A stretch of 64,000 nucleotides of DNA. Source: Ornithinimicrobium pratense. GTDB taxonomy: Bacteria > Actinomycetota > Actinomycetes > Actinomycetales > Dermatophilaceae. The position numbers were made by a program, and so were the translations under genes. The number at the start of each line of letters is the position of its first letter. The stretch's first letter is position 1. Below, piece after piece: positions 25,754 through 35,156 of the stretch. The stretch lies in the NCBI RefSeq assembly GCF_008843165.1, contig NZ_CP044427.1, forward strand, positions 3,472,001 to 3,536,000. The letters run 5' to 3'. The notes under the pieces were generated by a model, which was not told where the DNA came from, did not search any database, and saw only the letters and a list, made by a program, of their open reading frames with translations.

Positions 25754-26860
25754 ATGCCGTCTGTCCTGCTGCTCTCCAGCAACGGCGCGGGCATGGGGCA
25801 CCTGACCAGGCTGCTCGCCTACGCCCGACGGCTGCCGGGGGGCACCCGGACCCACGTGCTGTCCCTGTCGCAGGCGGTGCCGGTCGTGGGTCAGGAGGGG
25901 ATCCCGTGGGAGTACCTGCCCAGCCAGGGCGCGACCGGGCTGCGGCCGGCGTCCTGGCGGCGGCTGTTCGCCGAGCGGGTGACCGAGGCCCTGCAGCGGC
26001 TCGACCCCGACGTCCTCGTCTTCGACGGCACCCACCCCTACTCCGGCCTCGACCTGGCGCTCGCGGCGCACCCGCGCACCCGGGCGGTGTGGAGCCGCCG
26101 GGGGATGTGGAGGCCGGGCCGCAACGTGGACCAGCTGGAGAAGGCCTCATGGTTCGACGCCGTGGTCGAGCCGGGCGACCTCGCCGCGGCCGCGGACCGG
26201 GGCGCCACCGCGACCACAGCCGGGGCGGTGCGCGTGTCGCCGGTGACCCTGGTGGACCGCGAGGGCCGCAGCAGCCGCGCGGACGCGCGGGCGGCGCTCG
26301 GACTGCCTGCCGACGACCCGCTGGCCCTGGTGGCCCTCGGCGCGGGCAACATCAACGACACCGACGACGAGGTCGGGGCGGCAGCGAGCGCGCTGCAGGC
26401 CCGAGGGGTAGGGGTCTGCGTCACCGCCCCGTCGATCGCCGAACGGGCCTACGCGGGGGCCGACGTGCACCTGGTCCGGCACTTCCCGCTCTCGGAGCAC
26501 TTCGCCGCCTTCGACCACGTCGTCGCCGCGGCCGGCTACAACTCCTTCCACGAGGCGCTCCGACTGGGTGTCCCCGCGCTGTTCGTGCCCAACCGGCACA
26601 CCAACCTGGACGACCAGGCCGGGCGGGCCGGGCACGCCGCCGCCCGGGGCTGGGCGCTGAGCGCGGACACCCTCACCGGTGGCCGGGCACCCGCCCTGGT
26701 CGAGCAGCTTCTGCACGAGGGCCCTGGGATGGCGGCCCGGGCGCTGGCCGAGGACCCGGGCAACGGCGCGGGGGCCGCGGCCGCCGAGATCGTCCGGGTG
26801 GCCGGGCTGGCCGGGGCTGGGGGCAACGCAGCGAGCCGACTGGGGGTGGGGCGCCGATGA
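25754..26860 (+). CDS. GT28/MurG-like glycosyltransferase
   Basis: The 368-residue protein begins VLLLSSNGAGMGHLTRLLAYARRL, the glycine-rich acceptor loop of GT-B enzymes of the GT28 type (compare GGxGGHxxP of MurG). Its C-terminal half has a VVAAAGYNSFHEALRLGVPAL block followed by PNRHTNLDDQAGRA, the donor-site motif of GT28 and UGT-like proteins. ATG 25754 has no ribosome-binding site but lies a few bases after a CATGAT box, so translation may be leaderless. It is the first of three coupled plus-strand genes (ATGA overlaps). A role in adding one sugar to the polymer is inference; the donor is unknown. Confidence 0.82.
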   Translation: MPSVLLLSSNGAGMGHLTRLLAYARRLPGGTRTHVLSLSQAVPVVGQEGIPWEYLPSQGATGLRPASWRRLFAERVTEALQRLDPDVLVFDGTHPYSGLDLALAAHPRTRAVWSRRGMWRPGRNVDQLEKASWFDAVVEPGDLAAAADRGATATTAGAVRVSPVTLVDREGRSSRADARAALGLPADDPLALVALGAGNINDTDDEVGAAASALQARGVGVCVTAPSIAERAYAGADVHLVRHFPLSEHFAAFDHVVAAAGYNSFHEALRLGVPALFVPNRHTNLDDQAGRAGHAAARGWALSADTLTGGRAPALVEQLLHEGPGMAARALAEDPGNGAGAAAAEIVRVAGLAGAGGNAASRLGVGRR

Positions 26861-27492
26861 GCCTTCCGCCCGGCGTGCGCCGCCGTCAGCAGCAGGTGGC
26901 CCGGTGGGCCCGGCGCACCCCCGGCTACCGCTTCGCGCTCGAGGAGGTGCTGCCCCGGGTGCGCCGCAACGCGACGCTCACCGACCTGGCCTGGCGCATC
27001 TTCGCGCCCCGGCACGGGGCGGGCAACGTCGACGTCGCACTCCTGCCCGACCGGCAGGTGACTGGCCCGGACGTCGGTCGTCTCCCGGTCGTCGGAGTCC
27101 TGGCCACCGGCCTGGAGGACGCCCGGGCCGAGCAGCTTCTCGCCGACGTCGCCGACCTGCAACGCGCCACCGGCTCCTTCCGGCCGGTACTCGTCCTGGA
27201 CCGGCCGGTCTTTGCCGCCGCCCGCCGGCACGGGTATGTGGTGGAGCACGTGGTGCCCGAGCGGGAGTGGGCCACCGACAGCTTCGGCGAGGTGCCGTGG
27301 CCGGACTACCTGGCGCGCCGGCTGGGGTCGGTGATCGACCATTACCAGCTCTGGCACCTGGTCCGCGCCGAGGTGCCGGCCGACGGCGGTCGGGTGCGCC
27401 TGGACCAGGTCGACGAGGCCCTCCTGCGGGTGCTCGGGGAACGGCTGGGGCAACTGGGGGACGTCGGGACCGAGCCGCCTGCCTCGTCATGA
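26857..27492 (+). CDS. Unrecognised 211-residue protein of the glycan locus
   Basis: I recognise no family. The first 45 residues are strongly basic (RRRQQQVARWARRTPGYRF). The middle has a beta-alpha stretch (VGVLATGLEDARAEQLL and FRPVLVLDRPVFAAARRHGYVVEHVVPE) like a Rossmann-type half domain. The C-terminal third is helical with PWPDYLARRLGSVIDHYQLWHLV. It overlaps its upstream and downstream partners by ATGA, so it is almost certainly made together with the GT28-like transferase and the Asn-synthetase-like protein. It could be a truncated GT-B half or an adaptor. Length and codon use argue for a real gene. Confidence 0.7.
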   Translation: MSLPPGVRRRQQQVARWARRTPGYRFALEEVLPRVRRNATLTDLAWRIFAPRHGAGNVDVALLPDRQVTGPDVGRLPVVGVLATGLEDARAEQLLADVADLQRATGSFRPVLVLDRPVFAAARRHGYVVEHVVPEREWATDSFGEVPWPDYLARRLGSVIDHYQLWHLVRAEVPADGGRVRLDQVDEALLRVLGERLGQLGDVGTEPPASS

Positions 27493-30326
27493 CCACCGCC
27501 CCCGTCGACGAGGCCGCCGTGCTGGACGGCGCCCACCCGCACGGCTACCTCCTCGTCAGCGGCGGGACCACCCCCGCCGGGGACACGCAGGGCTGGCGGG
27601 CCGAGCCTGGCCTGCTCCCCGGCGTCGTTCTGCACCTGCATCCCCGGACGGTGCTCGCCCACGGCCGCGGCGGGCACGGGGTGGTGGTGTTGCTCGGGCA
27701 CCCGGTCGACGTCGTGGCCGGGATCACCGACGGCGACCGGATCGCCAGCCGGCTGGCGGGGACGTGGGACCTGGGCGGCCAGGACGCGCTGGTCAGGGAG
27801 GCGGCCACCCTCGGCGGCCGGTGGACCCTGCTGGCCGCGCCCCGGGCGGGTGCTGCGCCGGCGGCCGGCACCGGGGACGAGCTCAGGGGCGGTGTGGAGC
27901 AGGACGGCAGGGGCGAGCTGCTCGTGGTCCCGGACACCCACGCCACCCAGCCCGTCTTCTATGCCGTCTCCGACGGACGGTTCGCGTTGGCCAGTACCCC
28001 TGCGCTGGTGGCGCGGACCCTCGGCCTCGCCGTGGACGAGGCGGCCCTGGCCCTGCTGGAGGAGCTGCGCCGCCGGCGCGGCGGGGCGGTGACCTACCTG
28101 CCCGGGCTGCGCACGGCATACCTCGGGCTGGCACCGCTGGTGCCCAACTGCCTGCTGCAGGTGCGGCTGGGCACGCGCCCGGACCAAGCACCCACTGTGC
28201 GGCACGAGCGGTTCTGGCCGTGGCGGGAGCGGGAGGAGACCACGGACGTCCGGGCGGTCTACCGGGTCTTCCGAGAGCGGCTCGGGGCGCACGCCCAGCT
28301 GCTCGCCGGGCTGGGCCGGCCCGCCCTCAGCCTGACCGCCGGCTGGGACAGCCGGGTCACCGCCACGGTGGCCGCGGACGTGCTGCGGGCCCGCGACGGG
28401 CTGGCCTTCACCTACGTCAACCCCCGCGACGCCCGGGCCGGCCGGGCAGCGATGGCCGACGTGACCGGTGCGAGCGCGGTGGCCGCCCAGCTGGGGCTTG
28501 CGCACCGAGTGCTGCGCTGGCGCCAGCCGCCTCCGGGGGGCACCTTCGACGTCCTGCACCGCCGCACCTATGCCCCGTTGTCGCCCAGCCGGGGTGCCGC
28601 CCACGCCATGTGGGCCGACCTGCCGCGCGACGGCAGCATCGTCCAGCTGCAGTCCAACGGCGGCGAGACCGGGACCACCTTCATCCAGGCCCGGACCGGC
28701 GAGCCGCTCTCCCCCGTGCGGCTGGCGCGGATGATGATGGGCGCGACCGAAGGGCTGGAGGACCTGGCCGGGCAGATGTACGACGGCTACCAGGACCACG
28801 CCGCGATGACCGCGGACCGGCTGCTCGGCTACGACCACCACGACCTCTTCTACTGGGAGCAGCGGATCGGTCGGTGGGGCTGGCAGAAGTTCACCGACGG
28901 CGACTTCGGGCACCGGATCCTGCTGCCCTTCAACGACCGGGTCCTGCTGGAGACGATGCTCTCCCTGCCCTACCCGCAGCGGGAGGCCAAGGTGCTCTTC
29001 GAGCGGATACTCGCCGACGAGCCGGCCGGGCGGCTGCCGGAGCGCCGGAGTGCGGGCCGGGCGCCCGAGGCCACGGCCACCACGCGGCTGGGGGCCCTGA
29101 CCCGGCGGGTCAGCACCCGGCTGCCGGGTGTCGCCGGCCGGCTCGGCCAGCGGGTCGGCGGGCGCCTGGAGCGCGTCGACCGGGACCGGGCGCAGCTCAC
29201 CGGTCTGGACAGGCTCACCTGGCCCCGTGGGTATGCCGTGCTGCCCGCCGCCGCGCCCGCCGCCCGGCCCGGCTGGGCCAGGAGAGAGCTGCCCGGGGGG
29301 ACGATGACGCTGGAGGCGCACCCGGCCCTGCCGCACGCACAGGTGCCCTTCGAGGGTGGCGGCGTGGTCGTGCTCGGCGACCCCGTCGACGTCGAAGCTG
29401 GTCTCACGGGAGCCCGCGAGGTGGCGGGGGCTCTGGCCCAGCAGCTGCGCACCCACCCGGGCACCCCGGCGGCGGCGCTGGCCGCCGTGGAGGCGCGGGC
29501 GGCGACGCTGGCCGGCGGGTGGCTGGTGCTGCTGTCCACCCCGGCCCGCACGGTGGTGATCCCTGATCCCTTGGTCAGCCTCGGCCTGCACCTGCTGGAG
29601 GGCGGGGTCGGCCTGGTCTCGCACGACGGGCTGGCACCGGGCCCCTCCACCTGCCTGGGGGCGGACCACCTGCTCGCGGCCGCCGGGCCGCTCGGTGTCG
29701 TCCCGCTGCACCCCGTCTCCTTGGCGGTGCTGGTCGACCTGCCCGGTGCGGCGCGACATGCCGCCGACCAGGGCTGGACCCGCGGGTCACGACTGGCCCG
29801 GCACACCGAACTGCTCCGCCGTCGTGGGCCGGTCTGGCTGGGACTCACCGGGGAGGAGGGCAGCCGCCAGCTGCTGGAGCTGCTCGCGCAGGACACGGCC
29901 GATGTGCAGGCCATCTCCTGGTGGGACCGCCTGGCCCCGGACGAGGCCGCGGACCCCGTCTTCACCGCCTCGACGCTGGCCGCAACCGCGGGGGTGCCGC
30001 ACCGAGTCCTGGGGCTGCGGGAGGACCTCGACGGCGCGCACGGCGGGCCGGGCCGCAGTGCCCGGGGGGTCGCCGAGGCCGCCCTGGCTGCGTCCTGGCC
30101 TCAGGACGGGCGGGTGCAGCTGCCGCTCAGCGACGCCCTGGACCAGGCCTTGCCGGACGACGCTGTGCTCTGGCTGGGCAGCCGACCCGTGCCGCCCCGC
30201 GCGCTCGGCGCCCCGGCCGGCCCGTCGGCCGTGTGCTGCAACCCACGGGTGATCGACCTGACGCAGGGCGTCCGCCCCGTGGCCCTGCCGTTCAGCGACC
30301 GTCTGTTGAGCCTCCTGCCCCGGTGA
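27489..30326 (+). CDS. Bimodular asparagine-synthetase-like protein (second module degenerate)
   Basis: This 945-residue protein has two similar halves. Module 1 (about 1-560) has a class II amidotransferase-like fold without the N-terminal Cys, then a PP-loop ATP-binding motif SLTAGWDSR at 281-289 (SGGxDS in AsnB), and LLPFNDRVLLETMLSLPYPQRE as in the asparagine synthetase C-terminus. Module 2 (about 606-945) repeats the opening (GGGVVVLGDPVDVEAG against GHGVVVLLGHPVDVVAG) and has WLGLTGEEGSRQ where the PP-loop should be, without the SGGxDS pattern. So it may activate a carboxylate, such as a uronic acid, with ATP and amidate it with a bound amine; that is inference. It is the last gene of a three-gene coupled unit and overlaps the convergent gene by 35 bp. 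Confidence 0.75.
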   Translation: MTTAPVDEAAVLDGAHPHGYLLVSGGTTPAGDTQGWRAEPGLLPGVVLHLHPRTVLAHGRGGHGVVVLLGHPVDVVAGITDGDRIASRLAGTWDLGGQDALVREAATLGGRWTLLAAPRAGAAPAAGTGDELRGGVEQDGRGELLVVPDTHATQPVFYAVSDGRFALASTPALVARTLGLAVDEAALALLEELRRRRGGAVTYLPGLRTAYLGLAPLVPNCLLQVRLGTRPDQAPTVRHERFWPWREREETTDVRAVYRVFRERLGAHAQLLAGLGRPALSLTAGWDSRVTATVAADVLRARDGLAFTYVNPRDARAGRAAMADVTGASAVAAQLGLAHRVLRWRQPPPGGTFDVLHRRTYAPLSPSRGAAHAMWADLPRDGSIVQLQSNGGETGTTFIQARTGEPLSPVRLARMMMGATEGLEDLAGQMYDGYQDHAAMTADRLLGYDHHDLFYWEQRIGRWGWQKFTDGDFGHRILLPFNDRVLLETMLSLPYPQREAKVLFERILADEPAGRLPERRSAGRAPEATATTRLGALTRRVSTRLPGVAGRLGQRVGGRLERVDRDRAQLTGLDRLTWPRGYAVLPAAAPAARPGWARRELPGGTMTLEAHPALPHAQVPFEGGGVVVLGDPVDVEAGLTGAREVAGALAQQLRTHPGTPAAALAAVEARAATLAGGWLVLLSTPARTVVIPDPLVSLGLHLLEGGVGLVSHDGLAPGPSTCLGADHLLAAAGPLGVVPLHPVSLAVLVDLPGAARHAADQGWTRGSRLARHTELLRRRGPVWLGLTGEEGSRQLLELLAQDTADVQAISWWDRLAPDEAADPVFTASTLAATAGVPHRVLGLREDLDGAHGGPGRSARGVAEAALAASWPQDGRVQLPLSDALDQALPDDAVLWLGSRPVPPRALGAPAGPSAVCCNPRVIDLTQGVRPVALPFSDRLLSLLPR

Positions 30327-32070
30327 GGGTTGGCCGCCCCGCGGCCCGGAACACGTAGGCATCCCCACCGTCCCTGGGGAGGTCGGCCACGAGCTCGTAG
30401 TGCTCCTGCAGGAACCTCAGCAGGGGGTCGGTAGCGACCAGCGCGTCCCAGCTGCCGGCGGCCCGCTCCGGCGCCTTGGCCACGACAGCGACGTCGGGCA
30501 GGCGGCCGGTCTCTCGCCACCAGCGCACCGTCTCCTCGTTAGCCTGCCCGAATGCGCTGATCCAGATCAGGTTGGTCTGCATCGGGGCGGCGCTGTAGGT
30601 GTAGGCCCCGGGGATGCTGTAGAAGAACACCCCGTCACCCGGCTCCACCCAAGCCTCGACCAGGGCACGCAGGGCTTCGTCACGTTGCACGTGAAACTCG
30701 CTGGCGTGCAAACCGGCCATCGGACCGGCCGTGACCGGCCCGAGCAGGGTGCCAGGCGGGCCGTCGCGGAAGCTGCGCAGCGGGTGCACCGCCAGCAGCG
30801 ACCCGACGAGGGCCAGCGCCGCCAGGAGCGCCAATGTCCGGGTGCCGTGCCGGCCGGCCCACAGCACCAGGCCGACCCCGACGGCACCCACCAGCGGCAA
30901 CACGGGTGGCAGCGGCGCCCCCCAGCGGATCGACGCCGACGTGGTCATCGCGAAGAAGACGACGCCCAGCACCGCGGTCGGCGCGGTCAGGACCAGCAGG
31001 AGGCGCAGGTCACGGTCCCCCACCCGGTGGGCCCAGGCGAGCACCGGCGCCGCCAGGAAGGTCAGCAGCAGCAGCGCAAAGGTGGCGCTGTAGAGCCCGA
31101 ACGGTTCACCGCCGTGGGGCTCCTCCGGCGCGACCACCCACGCGGTGCCGGCCAGCACGACCGGGATCCCCAGCGCCGCAGTGGCCCGCCACCGCCACGG
31201 CAGGCGAGGCAGCAGCGCCAGCAGGGCGAGCACCAGGGCGGGCAGATGACGCCAGGCGAGCACACCCGTGAGGTAGCGCTGCGTGGAGCCGGCCAGCCGA
31301 GTGAACGGGCCAGGGCGGGAAGCCTGGTAGTCAGTCGTGTAACGGACCGTCTCCAGCACCGCCCCGAGGCCGGGGCCGAGCGCGAGCACCAGCACCATCA
31401 GGGCGGAAGCGGCGCCCCCGCCGACCAGCACCCCGGTCACGACCGGGCCGCGCCGGGCCAGGATCAGCACGGTGAGCCCGAGCATGGCCGCGGCCGGCAG
31501 GCTGGCCGGGTGGCCGAGCACAGTCACGGCCAGCGCGACACCGGCGCAGGCGGCCCACCGGGCCGACCGGGTGCTGAGCGCGGCGAAGCCGGCGCAGCCG
31601 GCCAGGCCGAGCATGAGCACCGGCAGGGTGTTGTAGCTGGTCACCAGGAGGTTGTACGGCGTCGGCAGCAGCATCAGCACGACCGCCGTGAAGGCGGCGG
31701 TCCGGGGCAACCGCGTCCGCAGGGCCCGGTAGCCCACCGTCCCGACCGCGAGCGCGAGCGCGACGTAGAACACCCGGGAGGCCAGCACCACCGCCTCGAT
31801 CCCGACGAAGTGCAGCCAGAGCCAGGTGAACGGCACCGCCGGCACCGAGCCGAGGGCCTGCAGGTTCATCTCGTCGGTCAGCGGCTGGTCGCCCTGCGCC
31901 ATCCGCATCGCCAGCGCGACCACGTGGGTGCCGTCGCCGAGGTCGGAGCCCAGCCGCGCCCGCCACAGCGCGAAGACCGACAACGCCAGGGTCGCCAGCA
32001 GGACTGCGAGCCCGCCGTGCGTGGCCGGTCCCAGACTGTCCTTGGCTGCGCGGGGGCCGCGCCCGCTCAT
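30292..32070 (-). CDS. Polytopic GT39/GT-C-like membrane glycosyltransferase
   Basis: The 592-residue protein has about eleven hydrophobic helices and a C-terminal soluble domain of some 130 residues. After helix 1 comes LGDGTHVVALAMRMAQGDQPLTDE, an acidic luminal loop like those that hold the catalytic Asp in GT-C enzymes. The luminal domain contains FFYSIPGAYTYSAAPMQTN. GT-C enzymes use polyprenyl-phosphate sugars on the outer side of the membrane, so it could decorate the exported glycan. ATG 32070 overlaps the stop of the upstream transferase (ATGA). Its 3' end overlaps the convergent asparagine-synthetase-like gene by 35 bp. Family placement is tentative. Confidence 0.75.
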   Translation of the reverse strand: MSGRGPRAAKDSLGPATHGGLAVLLATLALSVFALWRARLGSDLGDGTHVVALAMRMAQGDQPLTDEMNLQALGSVPAVPFTWLWLHFVGIEAVVLASRVFYVALALAVGTVGYRALRTRLPRTAAFTAVVLMLLPTPYNLLVTSYNTLPVLMLGLAGCAGFAALSTRSARWAACAGVALAVTVLGHPASLPAAAMLGLTVLILARRGPVVTGVLVGGGAASALMVLVLALGPGLGAVLETVRYTTDYQASRPGPFTRLAGSTQRYLTGVLAWRHLPALVLALLALLPRLPWRWRATAALGIPVVLAGTAWVVAPEEPHGGEPFGLYSATFALLLLTFLAAPVLAWAHRVGDRDLRLLLVLTAPTAVLGVVFFAMTTSASIRWGAPLPPVLPLVGAVGVGLVLWAGRHGTRTLALLAALALVGSLLAVHPLRSFRDGPPGTLLGPVTAGPMAGLHASEFHVQRDEALRALVEAWVEPGDGVFFYSIPGAYTYSAAPMQTNLIWISAFGQANEETVRWWRETGRLPDVAVVAKAPERAAGSWDALVATDPLLRFLQEHYELVADLPRDGGDAYVFRAAGRPTLTGAGGSTDGR

Positions 32071-35000
32071 CGGCGCACCTGCAGCTCCCGGGCACCCTGC
32101 GCGAGCGTCCACCCGGGGACGGGTGTGGCGGGGCCGCCGGTCACCTCGCCCAGGACGTGCACCCGGCCGTCCCGCACCAGCAGCGCGAGCGGGATGTCGT
32201 CGCTGCCTGCCACCGCGGCGGAGACCTCGTCGTCCAGCGATGCCTCGTCCGGCACGGCCAGCGCGACCCGCAGGCGGTCGCGCGAGGCCCTGGACAGGTC
32301 CTGCGCCTCCACCAGCACCAGCTGGTCGGCGCGGCCCGCGTCGGCGGCGGAGCGCAACGGGACCGAGCGCACCCGCAGTCCGGTCCCCTCCCGCACCGCC
32401 ACCTCGATCGGCTCTGCCCGGTCCCCCGTCGGCCGCACCTGGACCACGGCGGCACCGGTCCACTGGCGGCCGCGGTCGGCTCGGGACTCGCGGGAGCCAG
32501 CCCAGGCCTCCCGGACGCCGGCGAGGGTCGCCAGCCGCTGCACGAAGGAGGCGTGGGAGTAGCGCTGCCGGACCAGCTCGAGCACCCGCTCGACCCGCGC
32601 CGCATACCGCTCCGGATGAGCCACGTAGGACTCGATCAGGTCCCTGGCCTGCCGCGGCTCGGCGTAGTCCAGCAGGTCGCCGAAGACGACGCGGTGCTTG
32701 GGGTGGGCCACGACCACCAGGCCGGCCGCCGCCGCCTCCAGCAGCACCCGCCCGAACGCCTCGTGCCGCTCGGGGTGGTCCTGGTAGAGAAAGAAGTCCA
32801 GCCCGGCGAGGAACTCCCTGGGCTCCACCGCGCCCACCCGCAGCAGTTCCCAGTTCTGCGGGACCGGCGTGTCCTCCGCCAGCCCTGCCTCCACCGCCAG
32901 CCGCTTCCACGTCGCGCGCGAGCCCATGAGGCGCACGGCATACCCCTCACCGAGGTCGTAGGCCGCCAGCAGGTCGGCGTGCGTCGCCGGGTGCTTGAGC
33001 GGGTGGTCCCGGGAGAGCCGGCCGACGACGACCGGCTCACCCCCTGCGCCCGGTGCGCGTTCCCGGCCCACGCGCCACTCCGCCACGTCGATGAGCCCTG
33101 GGTTGTCCCACGGCGTCAGCCGCACGCTGCGGTCCTGAGCCAGCAGCACGTCCCGGATGACCGGGCCCTGGGGCACCCACACGGGGTCGGTGCCGAAGAG
33201 CTCGCGGGCCCGCTCCGTGACGTCGGTGACGACGTAGCGCTGGTCGCAGCCGTCCGGCTCCAACGGGGCCTGGTTGGCCACGACGAGCAGGTGCCGGGGA
33301 CGCAGCGGCCGGGGCCGGGGCACGGTCGGCGGGTGCTGCAGCACGAGGGGGTAGCGCACCAGGAGCACCTCGACGTCCACGTCGTCGTCGACCTGCACCC
33401 ACTCCACCTCGCGGCGCCGGAGCAGCTCGGTGACCGGGGCGCACAGGGGCAGGTCGCGGGTGGTCGCGAAGCGCAGCGCCTCCAGGTGCAGGATGCCGAC
33501 CCGCAGCCCGGCGGCCCGGGCGGCCCGAATCTCCTCCAGCATCGACCGCTGGGGTCCGCCGTAGCGGCGCCAGTCGCCGCCGAGCACCAGGCCCAGGTGC
33601 CGCGGTGGTGGCAGGTCCGGGTCGCGGGGGGCCCCGCTCACCCACCGGCGAGGCTCGGGGACGGGCCGGTCCACGCCCGGGTCGAGGTAGGCCGCCGCGC
33701 CGGCGCGGATCTCCTCGTGCCACGGGGTGTAGAGGCACTTGTAGGCGTGCCGGGCCCCGTGCCGCCACATCCGGCTGAACTCACCGGCCGACAGGCTGTC
33801 CTCGTCGGACCGGAGCAGCAGGAGGCACTCGTCCACGGTCCGTACGCTGTGCTCGCCGAAGGCGGCCTGCAGCCGACGGGCGTACTCGGTGTCGGCGGAC
33901 TTGCGGGCCGGGTCGAAGAAACCCACCCGGGACAGGGCCGGGTCGAGCCGGACCAGGAGGGTGGGCGCGGCCACGGCCCGGTGCCGGTAGCCGAGCTTGA
34001 CCAGCGCCAGGTCCTCGGTGACGCGGGCGCCGAGGCCGCGGGCGGCGACCAGCGAGGGCTCCGCCTCCAGCGTCCGCACCAGCGTGGCCACCGCTTGCGG
34101 GTGCAGCCAGTCGTCGGAGTCCAGGGTGGTCAGGAAGGTCCCACGGGCCTGGCGCAGGCCGGTGTTGCGGGCGCGGTAGGTGCCGCCGTTGACCGCCTTG
34201 GCGATGACCCGCACCCGGGGGTCGAGCTCCGCCGCGGCGCGTAACCACGGCTGTGCGTCGGGGCCGGAGGCGTCGTCGATGACGAGGACCTCCAGGCGCT
34301 GCCAGGTCTGCGCGAGCAGAGACCGCACGGCGGTGAGCAGCGGCGGGCCGGGTCGGTAGGCGCTGACCACCACGGTCACCAGGGGGTCCCCGTCGACGTC
34401 GGCGCGCGGCAGCGGGTTGGTGCCGAGCCGGTCGAACGGGGTGGCTCCGGCCACCCGCGTGGCCTCCGTCGCGACCAGCCGCAGGGGCGCGAGCTGCTCG
34501 GAGTGCAGTGCGGTGTCCAGCAGTCCGAGCCAGCGCGCCAAGGCGTCGCCCTCCGGCGCCCGGGGACCAGGGGGGTCGGCCGCCTCGAGGGGGTTGGTGG
34601 GATCGGCGGAGTCGACTGGGATGAGGAAGGGGTTGGCCAGGTCGGCGCGGACCGCGTCCGCCACGTCGGCCGGGACGTGCCGGTGGTCGAGCAGGTCGGC
34701 GCAGCCTGCGGCGTCGCGGTCGAGGCAGCGCAGGTGCAGCAGGACCTGGACCGCCTGCGGGTGAAGGTGGTCGCGCTGCCCGCAGGCTGCCAGCGCCTCC
34801 AGGAGGACCCGGGCCCGGGCGGGATCCCCGGGGTCGAGGGTCTGCAGGGCGAGCACCCGTGCGTACTGGCCCAGGTGGTAGGCGTCGGCCCCCTCGGGTA
34901 TGGCCGGGGTGCCGGCCCCGGCGGTGGTCCGGGAGGCCCAGTCGTCGACGTCCTGTGCGGTCCGTCCTGGCCACGCCGCTTCCACCAGCACCTCGCGGGC

Positions 35001-35156
35001 GTGCCGTGAGCGGGTGCGCAGCGCGGTGGCAGCGAGGGCATCGGGGTGGTCCAGCAGGATCTGGTTACGTGCGGTGTCGCGGGTGACCCCGGCCCGGGTC
35101 GCGACCGGGTGGACCGTCGGGGCAGGGGCGGGCTCGGCGGGGTCAGCCGCGCTCAT
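32067..35156 (-). CDS. Bifunctional GT2 plus GT4-like glycosyltransferase
   Basis: The 1029-residue protein has three parts. Residues 1-250 are helical with no recognised motif. Residues ~260-480 form a GT2 (GT-A) domain: VTVVVSAYRPGPPLLTAVRS, LEVLVIDDAS, GTYRARNTGLRQARG and LTTLDSDDWLHPQA, where DSDDW is the metal-binding DxD. Residues ~520-900 form a GT-B domain with GRLSRDHPLKHPATHADLL and FLYQDHPERHEAFGRVLLEA. The last ~110 residues are a beta-rich tail. Two catalytic domains suggest alternating addition of two sugars, as in dual-action polymerases. It starts at ATG 35156 (GTG 35159 is adjacent) inside the end of the small membrane gene. GT39-like and GT4-like genes of the same strand flank it. 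Confidence 0.85.
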   Translation of the reverse strand: MSAADPAEPAPAPTVHPVATRAGVTRDTARNQILLDHPDALAATALRTRSRHAREVLVEAAWPGRTAQDVDDWASRTTAGAGTPAIPEGADAYHLGQYARVLALQTLDPGDPARARVLLEALAACGQRDHLHPQAVQVLLHLRCLDRDAAGCADLLDHRHVPADVADAVRADLANPFLIPVDSADPTNPLEAADPPGPRAPEGDALARWLGLLDTALHSEQLAPLRLVATEATRVAGATPFDRLGTNPLPRADVDGDPLVTVVVSAYRPGPPLLTAVRSLLAQTWQRLEVLVIDDASGPDAQPWLRAAAELDPRVRVIAKAVNGGTYRARNTGLRQARGTFLTTLDSDDWLHPQAVATLVRTLEAEPSLVAARGLGARVTEDLALVKLGYRHRAVAAPTLLVRLDPALSRVGFFDPARKSADTEYARRLQAAFGEHSVRTVDECLLLLRSDEDSLSAGEFSRMWRHGARHAYKCLYTPWHEEIRAGAAAYLDPGVDRPVPEPRRWVSGAPRDPDLPPPRHLGLVLGGDWRRYGGPQRSMLEEIRAARAAGLRVGILHLEALRFATTRDLPLCAPVTELLRRREVEWVQVDDDVDVEVLLVRYPLVLQHPPTVPRPRPLRPRHLLVVANQAPLEPDGCDQRYVVTDVTERARELFGTDPVWVPQGPVIRDVLLAQDRSVRLTPWDNPGLIDVAEWRVGRERAPGAGGEPVVVGRLSRDHPLKHPATHADLLAAYDLGEGYAVRLMGSRATWKRLAVEAGLAEDTPVPQNWELLRVGAVEPREFLAGLDFFLYQDHPERHEAFGRVLLEAAAAGLVVVAHPKHRVVFGDLLDYAEPRQARDLIESYVAHPERYAARVERVLELVRQRYSHASFVQRLATLAGVREAWAGSRESRADRGRQWTGAAVVQVRPTGDRAEPIEVAVREGTGLRVRSVPLRSAADAGRADQLVLVEAQDLSRASRDRLRVALAVPDEASLDDEVSAAVAGSDDIPLALLVRDGRVHVLGEVTGGPATPVPGWTLAQGARELQVRR

